Below, piece by piece: positions 1 to 7,200 of a DNA stretch of 9,185 nt. The DNA is from Candidatus Hydrogenedentota bacterium (lineage in GTDB: Bacteria; Hydrogenedentota; Hydrogenedentia; Hydrogenedentales; CAITNO01): the NCBI GenBank assembly GCA_007124105.1, contig SLFT01000016.1, positions 1-9,185 on the forward strand, read 5' to 3'. Under the pieces are notes generated by a model. That model worked only from the letters and a program-made list of their open reading frames with translations, did no database searches and was not told the origin of the DNA. Each line of letters starts with the position of its first letter. Positions within the stretch are counted from its first letter, which is position 1. The position numbers were made by a program, and so were the translations under genes.

Positions 1-434
1 ACGCAGCCGCCGAGATAAATGACTTGTACGACGAGAGCCCGCTTGAGGACCGGTTATGGGCGGAATTCAAGAGAAATAACATTCCAGCGGAGCGACAGGA
101 GTATGTTAAAGCCGAGGGCAATGATTATGCGCTGGACTTCGCCATATATTGCAATAATGGCAAGATTGATGTGGAAGCGGACGGCGACACCTGGCACGCG
201 AATCCAAAGAAAGCAAAACTGGACAATATACGCGACAACAGTCTGAAAACCTCTGGGTGGGAGGTACTGCGTTTTGGCAGCAGTCAGATTCGCGAGGAAG
301 CCGCCGACTATTGCGTATCAACTGTAGCAAAGAACATCAACAGGCTGGACGGTCCGGAGGAGGGCAGAGTCATTCCTCGAAAAATTACGCCTGGCGACGG
401 CGCTCACCAGATGTCGTTATTTGACGACTTGTAG
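1..434 (+). CDS. C-terminal part of a Vsr/DUF559-like PD-(D/E)XK endonuclease-domain protein (partial, 5' end outside window)
   Basis: The frame is open from base 3 to the left edge with no stop, so this is the tail (143 codons) of a longer protein. The TTG at 24 has no convincing ribosome site and should not be taken as the start. The visible part is a small restriction-endonuclease-like fold. An acidic helix (SPLEDRLWAEF) is followed by a strand with LDFAI, then the catalytic-type strand IDVEADG-DTWH, then the R-x4-K-x2-GWEVLRF-x4-I pattern that closes Vsr/DUF559/MTES_1575-type nucleases. In known families this domain is often the C-terminal module of large helicases or AAA proteins, so the missing N-terminus may be a helicase (inference). 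The last residues, QMSLFDDL, resemble the bacterial beta-clamp binding motif QL(S/D)LF. By eye the GC content is lower than in the genes to the right. The domain call is fairly sure; the role (repair, defence or mobile-element function) is unknown. Confidence 0.72.
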   Translation, partial: AAAEINDLYDESPLEDRLWAEFKRNNIPAERQEYVKAEGNDYALDFAIYCNNGKIDVEADGDTWHANPKKAKLDNIRDNSLKTSGWEVLRFGSSQIREEAADYCVSTVAKNINRLDGPEEGRVIPRKITPGDGAHQMSLFDDL

Positions 435-721
435 TCAAAGGGGCTTACCTGTTTCTTTCTTGGCTGGTGAATGCAAACGCTTTGGGCGGGCTACCGGCTA
501 ATAGGGATTGGAAAAAAGTCAACGTCGCCGGGCAAGCAAAGTGTCTGCGATAGCATACGATTCCCAGGAGCAACAGAGGAAATCTGATGCGATATGACGA
601 GTAGAGGCTGATTGGCAGTTGGATGCTCTTCCTGCAAACCGCGCATGTTCCTGGCAGATACAAGCCCCAACCTGTAATATATATGACAGGTTTCACCGAT
701 GATAGGCGTAGTAATAAAGCA
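435..721. other. Non-coding region between convergent genes
   Basis: This 287-base stretch separates the 3' ends of the nuclease gene and the leftward lyase gene. Open frames on both strands here have no recognisable product and no Shine-Dalgarno sequence. The only ordered structure I see is the 24-bp dyad at 669-692. No classical terminator (GC stem plus T-run) is visible for either gene. Base composition is near 50% GC by eye. Confidence 0.6.
669..692. repeat. 24-bp dyad, AACCTGT-N10-ACAGGTT
   Basis: Two perfect 7-base arms flank a 10-base spacer made mostly of alternating A/T. The dyad lies 30 bases beyond the stop of the leftward lyase gene. It could be a weak bidirectional stem, but it has no T-run. 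It could also be a protein-binding site: CTGT...ACAG resembles an enterobacterial LexA half-site pair, though the spacing is two bases too long (CTG-N12-CAG instead of CTG-N10-CAG). Its place between two gene ends does not fit an ordinary operator. The structure is certain; any function is inference. Confidence 0.35.
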
Positions 722-2641
722 TCATTCTTCCGCCGCGCCCCACTGCGTGAGCGGGCGCGGGGCGGGCGCTTCTTCCACGGATGCCGCGACGCTGCCCGGG
801 GTCAGGAGCACGGTTAATGTGCATGATTCCTGTGGTTCGAGTTCCACATAAAATCCGACCTGACGTGTACCGGGATTAGGCGCGTCCCATTCGTTGGGCG
901 GCTCGGTGGCAAAAATTTCGACGGCAACAGCGGCGGGGGAGAGGGCCTCGAAAAACAGCGTTTTCTCTTCCTGGCGCAATGTAGCGTTTCCCGGGGCGGT
1001 GTCGGTTACCTCGGCGGGCGTTGTCATGGCCCAGCGTACGCGGGCGGGCTTGTCGTCCGCCACAATTTCGTCCTGAATCAACACGCGCCCGTCGGGCAGC
1101 AGTGCGAAGCCGCGCTCCGCCCGGGCCAGTTGCCCGGCGTAAACGTCGCTCATGTCCATGATGGTATGAGGAAAGTTGGGGTTATCCGAAAATTGGGTAA
1201 TCGGCGCCGCGCCCCGCACCACCTGTCCCGCGTCGTTCACCAGCAAGGTGTTATGGCTTCGGTTGTGATACCGATAGATACGCCAGCGATCAGAGTCCTG
1301 GTTCCTGTTCCAGATGTTCATGCCGCGCTCCTCGAGTTCGTGATAGCCCTGCGCGCCGAAGTCCAATGCCCAGCGCGCGCCGTCCGCGTCGAGGATAAAG
1401 GTTCCGATGTCCATGTGCCCATGATTGGCGGCGGGCGTGCCCGCTTTCACGGCGAGAAACACAGCATTCGGGTCTATCCAGGAACTGCGATGCGTCGCCA
1501 GCGGGTTAATGCCCTCGCCTTTCCAATGCAACGGCTGGGACGGCCGCGCCCATCTGTCTTCCCACCAGAGCAGTTTCAACGGCAGAAAGCGGTTACGCGC
1601 GGCGGCCTCCCCTTCAAGCAACGCCTCGAGCCACGGACGCTCGGCCCAGACCAGGCCGGGGTCTCGCGTTCGCTGCGCGAACCAGAACACCGCCGGAAAA
1701 GGACCGTTCCGCGCGCCGCAGTCGCTGAAGTTGAAGTGCGCGCCGGTTGGCCCGGTCATGAGCAGGGGGAACGCGCCGGATTCCAGAAACCCGGGGGTCT
1801 CGGACAGACCGAAATCCGTGCCCAGCGCCGACTCAAGCGCGGCAATCAGCAGCACGTTATAGGAAGTGCCATATTCCCAGTAACTGGGTCCTTCCGGATA
1901 TACGCCGTCGGGCTCGTATTCTTTCATGGCATAAGGCAGCCCGACCAGGGCGCGCGCGATCACCCGGGCGGCCAGGTCCGGTTCATGCTCGAGCAGCGCC
2001 AATGCGCCGAAAATCAAACCGCCGTGACATACCTGGTTCCAGTTGTTGTCGCTGAGCACCCAGCGGTTGTGTCCCTCGTATGACGGGCCAATGCCTTTCT
2101 CAAGAATAGCCGTTCGAATAGCGGCCTCCTGTTCCTGCGTCAGCATGGCATGCAGCCAGTCGTAGCCGATGGCCAGCGCGGCGGTCATTTCTGCGGCGTC
2201 AAGAAAGTGAGAGGGGTTCCAGTCGGAAAAGGCCGCCGCCGCTTCCATCTCCGCCACAGCCCGTTCGGCGTACCGGCTGTCGTAGGTCATCCGATGCACA
2301 AACCCCAGACACAACACGCGTCGCAACACCTCGCGCGAAACAGAAAGCAATCGCCGTCCGGTTTGCTTGCGTTCCAGTGGCGGCTGTTCCAGTATGGCGT
2401 CCGCTTCCCTTTGCACGATGTCGAACAGGGCCTGGGCAGTGTCTGACTCGGCAATGCGCGCACGAACGCGGGACGCTGTCGGCGCGTCCATCAGCAAGCG
2501 GGGATGGGGCGCGGCATCGTCAAGAAAAGCGCGCACCTCCGCCTCGGAAAGTGGTTCCGCCTGTAAACAAGGCTGATGCATCATAACCATGACAACCAAA
2601 AGAACCGTCGTCGCCCTTATGTATCGTGAGGCAATCGCCAT
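722..2641 (-). CDS. Exported heparinase II/III-family polysaccharide lyase
   Basis: A 639-residue secreted protein that probably cleaves an acidic polysaccharide by beta-elimination in the periplasm or outside the cell; the substrate cannot be told. Residues 1-28 form a signal peptide (Arg-containing start, LLVVMVMM core, likely cut after LQA). An alpha/alpha-toroid domain follows (about 30-370), with NNWNQVCHGG (199-208, H206) and YPEGPSYWEYGTSY (248-261, Y254/Y257). Then comes the beta-sandwich heparinase_II_III domain with NHGHMD (406-411), LDFG (D427) and NRSHNTL (H463). By analogy with Pedobacter heparinase II as I recall it, H206, Y254 or Y257 and H407 would be catalytic, and H409, D427 and H463 would bind zinc, so the enzyme looks intact. 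The ATG at 2641 is preceded on the minus strand by AAAGGA seven bases upstream and a TATAAT box further out. It is monocistronic within the window. Alginate-lyase-like or other uronate-lyase specificity is equally possible. Confidence 0.88.
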   Translation of the reverse strand: MAIASRYIRATTVLLVVMVMMHQPCLQAEPLSEAEVRAFLDDAAPHPRLLMDAPTASRVRARIAESDTAQALFDIVQREADAILEQPPLERKQTGRRLLSVSREVLRRVLCLGFVHRMTYDSRYAERAVAEMEAAAAFSDWNPSHFLDAAEMTAALAIGYDWLHAMLTQEQEAAIRTAILEKGIGPSYEGHNRWVLSDNNWNQVCHGGLIFGALALLEHEPDLAARVIARALVGLPYAMKEYEPDGVYPEGPSYWEYGTSYNVLLIAALESALGTDFGLSETPGFLESGAFPLLMTGPTGAHFNFSDCGARNGPFPAVFWFAQRTRDPGLVWAERPWLEALLEGEAAARNRFLPLKLLWWEDRWARPSQPLHWKGEGINPLATHRSSWIDPNAVFLAVKAGTPAANHGHMDIGTFILDADGARWALDFGAQGYHELEERGMNIWNRNQDSDRWRIYRYHNRSHNTLLVNDAGQVVRGAAPITQFSDNPNFPHTIMDMSDVYAGQLARAERGFALLPDGRVLIQDEIVADDKPARVRWAMTTPAEVTDTAPGNATLRQEEKTLFFEALSPAAVAVEIFATEPPNEWDAPNPGTRQVGFYVELEPQESCTLTVLLTPGSVAASVEEAPAPRPLTQWGAAEE

Positions 2642-2681
2642 ACCGTCGTCCTTTCTCTTTCAAACATCGGGGTATAAAACG

Positions 2682-2710
2682 ATTATACGCATAAACAGGC
2701 GACGGATGAA
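2682..2710 (-). promoter_or_regulatory. Candidate sigma-70-type promoter of the lyase gene
   Basis: On the minus strand a perfect TATAAT (2687 down to 2682) lies 40 bases before the lyase ATG. Seventeen bases further upstream is TTCATC (2710 to 2705), a weak -35 match (3 of 6). The predicted transcript would start near 2675 and leave a leader of about 33 bases with the AAAGGA ribosome site (2654-2649). The -10 match and geometry are good; the -35 is poor, so an activator may be needed. Confidence 0.45.
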
Positions 2711-2735
2711 AGCAACCAACCAATCGCACCCCTTG

Positions 2736-2764
2736 CGTTGCGGGCCACGGCGATGCCGGCAACG
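2736..2764. repeat. Imperfect inverted repeat upstream of the lyase promoter
   Basis: CGTTGC-G-GGC, then nine bases, then GCC-G-GCAACG gives a stem of nine pairs with one G/G mismatch. It sits 26 bases upstream of the candidate -35 of the lyase gene, a usual place for an activator or repressor site. The symmetry is visible; the regulatory role is inference, and in GC-rich DNA such structures also arise by chance. Confidence 0.25.
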
Positions 2765-2843
2765 ATGTTTATATGCAACGTAAACCAAAGCGCCCAATGG
2801 GGCTTCGTGGCCGCCTCGCTCTAAAAATGGCTATTGCCCAATC

Positions 2844-2873
2844 TTGAACTCCATGTCGCAAAGCGCGTAACAT
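2844..2873 (+). promoter_or_regulatory. Candidate promoter of the Mre11-like/ATPase operon
   Basis: TTGAAC (2844-2849) and TAACAT (2868-2873) are separated by 18 bases, each matching four of six bases of the sigma-70 consensus. Transcription would start near 2880, giving a leader of about 70 bases before the ATG at 2952. No better pair is seen closer to the gene. I see no LexA-like dyad or other damage-response site beside it. Confidence 0.3.
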
Positions 2874-2937
2874 TGGAAAGCATGAGACTGGCCGCATTTT
2901 CAACTCTCAACCATAGGCGTGAATGATGCCGCGCCAC

Positions 2938-2943
2938 AAGGAG
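2938..2943 (+). promoter_or_regulatory. Shine-Dalgarno site fixing the start of the Mre11-like gene
   Basis: AAGGAG lies eight bases before ATG 2952. The upstream in-frame GTG at 2919 would add eleven residues ahead of the conserved first strand and has no comparable site, so 2952 is preferred. Confidence 0.75.
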
Positions 2944-2951
2944 CCCCTATA

Positions 2952-4232
2952 ATGAAACTTCTTGCTGTTGGCGACCTGCATTTGGGTCGGAGACCGTCGC
3001 GATTGCCCGATGATCTCCAGGAACGCGCCCGGGCGCTGGGCCCTGCGGGCGCATGGAAACGTGTGGTGGATGCCGCCTTGGCGCATAAGGTGGATGTGCT
3101 GGTTCTTGCCGGCGATGTGACGGAAAACGACCGGGACTTTTTTGAAGCCTATCGCGAATTGCGTCAAGGTGTTTCCGAACTTGCCGCGGCGGGCATACGG
3201 ATTTTGGGCGTGGCGGGCAATCATGACGTTTTTATGTTGCCGCGGCTGGTCGCCGAGATTCCCGAATTTCAACTGCTTGGCGCGGGCGGCGACTGGGAAG
3301 CGGTTGACCTGACTATCAGCGGCGAAGCGCTGACGCTGTGGGGCTGGTCGTTTCCCGAGCCCAAGGTGAGTCAGAGCCCCTTGACCGGCGCCCCGTTTCA
3401 GCGGCGCGGCGAACACCTCAACCTGGGCGTGTTGCATTGCGACCGCGACCAGACAAACAGCAGCTACGCGCCGGTGTCCAGTCGCGACCTCGCCGCCGCC
3501 GGGCTTGACGGCTGGTTGCTGGGACATATCCATAAGCCCGACCTGGTGACCACAAACGCGCCGAGCGGCTATCTGGGCTGCGTCACGGGCATGGACCCCG
3601 GAGAACCCGGCGACTGCGGCCCCTGGCTGGTTGTCATTGAGCAGGGCCGCATACAAGAAACAGTGCAGTGGGCGTTGGCCCCGTTGCGTTGGGAACGGCT
3701 GGAGGTGGATCTTACGGGCATCGCGAAAGTGGAGGAGGCTTACGAACGGTTATTGGACAAGGTACGCGAACTGGACGCGACGCTGTCGGCGTTGCCCTGG
3801 CCGCCGGAGGCGGTCGGGTTGCGCATCACCTTGACCGGGCGCAGCCGCTTCGGACATGAAGCGCTTTCAAGGATTGAGCAGGAGGGGCTTGAGCATATTC
3901 ATTCCGGGGATAAGGGCGCCCAGTATTTTATCGAACATCTGACGGCGTTGACCTTGCCCGAGATTGCGCTGGACGAACTCGCCCGCCAGAACGATCCCGC
4001 CGGACTGCTGGCGCGGCGGCTGTTGTTGCTGGACAGTCCGGAGGATACGCCTGAACGCCAGGCGTTGATCGAAGAGGTGCGCGAAATACTGGAGCAGGAA
4101 AACCGCGACGCCAGATGGGGCGGGTTGCAGCCTGTACCGCCGGATGCCGAGGCCGCCGCCGACTGGGCCCGTCGCGCGGGCACACGGCTGCTGGACCAGA
4201 TGCTGGCGCAACTGCGGGAGGAACAATCATGA
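2952..4232 (+). CDS. Mre11/SbcD/YhaO-like metallophosphoesterase DNA nuclease
   Basis: A 426-residue calcineurin-like phosphoesterase, probably the nuclease partner of the ABC ATPase encoded directly downstream. All five metal-binding motifs of the Mre11/SbcD family are present in order: GDLH (7-10), GDVTEND (54-60), GNHD (89-92), LHCD (161-164, H162) and GHIHKP (191-196). Two Mn-type metals are therefore expected, with exo- and endonuclease action on DNA ends (family knowledge). Residues after about 245 form an alpha/beta and then helical, charged tail, where Mre11-type proteins dock onto the ATPase coiled coil. Length is near that of SbcD and YhaO (about 400). The start at 2952 puts the first strand MKLLAVGDLH at the very N-terminus, as is normal in the family. 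The stop overlaps the next start by four bases (ATGA), so the two are translationally coupled and probably made in fixed ratio. The exact subfamily (SbcD or YhaO) is suggested mainly by the YhaN-like partner. Confidence 0.9.
   Translation: MKLLAVGDLHLGRRPSRLPDDLQERARALGPAGAWKRVVDAALAHKVDVLVLAGDVTENDRDFFEAYRELRQGVSELAAAGIRILGVAGNHDVFMLPRLVAEIPEFQLLGAGGDWEAVDLTISGEALTLWGWSFPEPKVSQSPLTGAPFQRRGEHLNLGVLHCDRDQTNSSYAPVSSRDLAAAGLDGWLLGHIHKPDLVTTNAPSGYLGCVTGMDPGEPGDCGPWLVVIEQGRIQETVQWALAPLRWERLEVDLTGIAKVEEAYERLLDKVRELDATLSALPWPPEAVGLRITLTGRSRFGHEALSRIEQEGLEHIHSGDKGAQYFIEHLTALTLPEIALDELARQNDPAGLLARRLLLLDSPEDTPERQALIEEVREILEQENRDARWGGLQPVPPDAEAAADWARRAGTRLLDQMLAQLREEQS
4216..4222 (+). promoter_or_regulatory. 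Shine-Dalgarno site fixing the start of the ATPase gene
   Basis: GGGAGGA, inside the end of the upstream gene, lies six bases before ATG 4229. This start gives MKLTHLEITSLPG, the usual first strand of Rad50/YhaN ATPases. A longer frame from 4115 would add 38 unrelated Ala/Gly/Arg-rich residues that are only a shadow of the upstream gene. Confidence 0.8.
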
Positions 4233-7200
4233 AACTGACACACCTTGAAATAACGAGTTTGCCCGGCATCGAACCGGGTTTTGCCCTGGACGACATCGCC
4301 CGCGACGTCAACTTGGTCAGCGGCCCTAATGCGGTGGGCAAGAGCAGCATTATCCGCGCACTGCGCTATCTCGTGGGCGGCGCGCAAGCGGGCGACCCGG
4401 CGGCGCTGGCCCTGCGCGCTGTGTTTGAAAAGGATGATGAACGCTGGACCGTGCGACGTACAGGCCGGGAAGTGGCTTGGGAACGAAACGGCAACACTGT
4501 CGAGCGACCGCCGCTGCCGGAACGGGACTCGCTGCATTGCTATTGGCTGTCCATGGAAGAACTGTTGGCGGCGGATGAGCGCGACGACGTGCTCGCTCGT
4601 GAACTGCGCCGCGCCTTGAGCGGCGGCTATGATTTGGCGGCGTTACGGGAAAACGCGCCGTTCAATGTAGCCCAACGGGCGGGACAACGGGAAGCGGACA
4701 CATTGCGCAAGGCGGAGAACGGGTTAAACAATGCGCAACGCGAATACGAAGAGCTGCGTCGTCAGGAAAAGAAGATTCCACAGCTCGGGGAGGATATTGA
4801 AGAGGCGCGCGCCGACGAAGAAAAAGCGACCATGCTGGCACAGGCCCTTGCGCTGCTTGACGTGTGCGGCGAACGAAGACAAATAGAGGCGGGGCTCCAG
4901 GAATTTCCGGAAAATATGGACCGGCTCCGTGGCGACGAGTTACAGCAGTTTGACGTGAATGACGCGCAACGTCGGGAATGCAAAAGCGAGATTGAAGCGA
5001 CCGGCGTTATTCGCGATCAGGCAGAACGGCGACTGAAAGAAACGGGCCTGGGGGATGATATGCCTGCCCGCGCTGAGATCGAAGCGTGCGACGAGCAGTT
5101 GAACAAGGCCGCGCGCGCGCGCGACCAGCGCGACCAGTATCAGACGGCGCTGGAACAGGCAGAAGCAAAACGCAAACAGGCAGGCGAAAACCTCGGCGGC
5201 AACGCGGAAACGCCGCCGCAGCTCGAGCCGGACAGCGTCGCCAGGGCTGAGACGCTGGCGCGACAAGTTCAGGACGTGGAGACGACCTGCGCCAAACTGG
5301 AAAATCAACTGAGCGACGATTGCGAAGCGCCCGAACCGCGCGCCATTGAACAGCATACCCAGGCGGCAGCAGCGCTGCGGCGCTGGCTTGCGCTTGAAAC
5401 CGACATGCCCGCGGCGCTCAAGTATGGTCTGTGGATTGCCGCCTGCGGCGGCGCGCTCACGATTGTGGCGGCGTTGCTGGCGGCGGCGTGGATCGCGCTG
5501 CTATGCGGCGCGGCGGCGTTGGGCGGCGCAGTGTGGGCGTTGACGGCGTTAAAGGTGGACAGGAGTAGCGAGACGCGGCAACAGTTCGAGCGTACCGGGG
5601 TGGACGCGCCAACGGCATGGCAACGCGCGCCGGTGGAGAAGCGGTTGGACGAGATTGATATCGCGAAAATTGAATTGGAACGCCAACAAGCGCAGACGCA
5701 ACGACATCAGCAGCTGCGCGTTGATTTTGAAGGGGCGCGAAAGAAGCAGGCTGCCCTCAATAAAGAAAAGGAACAGCTGGCGGCGCAACTTGGCTTTAAC
5801 CCGTCGCTGACCGCCGCCGCGCTTGACCGCTTTGTCAGGCTGGCGCAGGCGTACGATGATGCCGCTAATGAATGCGCCAGTCGGAAAAGCGCGGTGGAGC
5901 GTTTGAACAGCGAGATTGACAGCGCGTGCAAGGCTGTCAGCGCGTTTTTGGGAAAATGGAATGCCGCGCCTGAAGAGGCATCGTTGGAATCGTTGCGGCC
6001 GCGGTTACAGGAATTGCGCGACCGTCTGAGCAGGGCCGAGGAAGCGCGGCGCGACCAGGAAGAAGCGGATCGCGCTCTGGAACGGCTCCAGAACGACGTG
6101 AAGCGGTACGACCATCTTGAGGCGCAACGTTATCAAGAAGCCGGTGTGGAACCAGGAGAACGCGCCGAACTGACGCGACGTATTGAGATGCTGCCCGCCT
6201 GGAAGGAACAGCAACAACGGCTGGTAGAGGCAAGCGCAAGAGAACGAGAGAAACGCCAGCCGCTTGAAGGACAACAGGAATTGTTGCAACTGGTGGACAA
6301 CAATGAACGGGATGCGTTGACAGCAGCATTGGAACAGGCCCGCGAAGGCGCCGCAAAACGGGAGGAACTGCAAACCGAACTTACTGAAATCAGAACGCGC
6401 TTGAGAGACGCCGGCGGCGACCAGCGCCTCGAACGCGCAATGGCTGATCGCGATAACGCACGGGCGGCGCTCGAGAAGAAGTACGACGAAGCCTTGTTTG
6501 CGCGCGCCGCGACGCTTCTGCTCGGCAACGTGGAGCAGGAATACCAGACCGAACACGAACCCGAAGCGCTACGCAATGCCCGGGAACGCTTCAAACGCTT
6601 CACCCACAACGCGTACGATCTGGAATTGAGTCAGGACAATGCGTTTATTGCCCGGGATACCAAACTGCGGGCCACCCGGCAACTGAGAGAATTATCCTCA
6701 GCCACGCGCATGCAGTTGTTGTTGTCTGTGCGTCTCGCCTGGACCCATACCCTTGAACGGGGGCGCGAGAGCCTGCCCTTCTTCTTCGACGAGGCGCTGA
6801 CCACCAGCGACGAAAACCGTTTCGCCCAGGTGGCGCAAAGCCTGGAGATGCTTGCCCGCGACGAAGACAGGCAGATTTTCTACCTCAGCGCGCGTCAGCA
6901 CGAAGCGCTGTTGTGGGAACGCGCCACAGGCAACGCGCCCCATCAGATCAATCTGGCGCTGGTCCGTTTTCCGACGACGAGCGCGCAGCCCGAAGACTAC
7001 GCGTTGCCCGACATGGAACAACTGCCCCAACCCGACGAACACACCCCCGAAAGCTACGCCGCAGCGCTGGGCGTGCCGCTCGTGGAACCGCAACAGTCCG
7101 GGGGCGCTGTCCATCTGTTTCACCTGCTGCGCGACAACCTGCCGCTTTTGTATCACCTCATGCAAAACTGGCGGATAACGACAGTGGGACAGTTGGAGAC

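Larger units (their letters stand above)
2642..2951. other. Divergent intergenic region (310 bases)
   Basis: This gap separates the leftward lyase gene from the rightward nuclease-ATPase operon and should hold promoters for both. Near the lyase is a minus-strand TATAAT box. In the middle is an imperfect inverted repeat (2736-2764). Near the operon are a TTGAAC/TAACAT pair and the AAGGAG ribosome site. Open frames reading through it have no protein-like content that I recognise. Confidence 0.6.

Noticed and set aside
21..26. TTG at 24 as a true start of the left-edge gene
   Set aside because: The frame continues open to the window edge and no ribosome site precedes the TTG, so the gene is partial.
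445..696. Possible small 83-residue gene after the lyase gene on the minus strand
   Set aside because: It has a GTG start with no Shine-Dalgarno sequence, overlaps the dyad, and has no recognisable feature; the hydrophobic patches are not arranged as a signal or membrane protein.
623..817. 64-codon plus-strand frame
   Set aside because: It runs into the antisense of the lyase 3' end and has no ribosome site or homologue I recognise.
1130..2083. 317-codon open frame on the plus strand
   Set aside because: It lies wholly opposite the heparinase-family gene, has an Arg/Val/Pro-rich composition typical of antisense frames in GC-rich DNA, and shows no domain.
2907..3656. 249-codon open frame on the minus strand
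   Set aside because: It is antisense to the Mre11-like gene, whose metal motifs are all conserved; composition is that of a shadow frame.
5111..5122. Run of alternating CG inside the ATPase gene
   Set aside because: It encodes an ordinary Ala/Arg repeat in the coiled coil and keeps frame; it is explained by GC-rich codon use.
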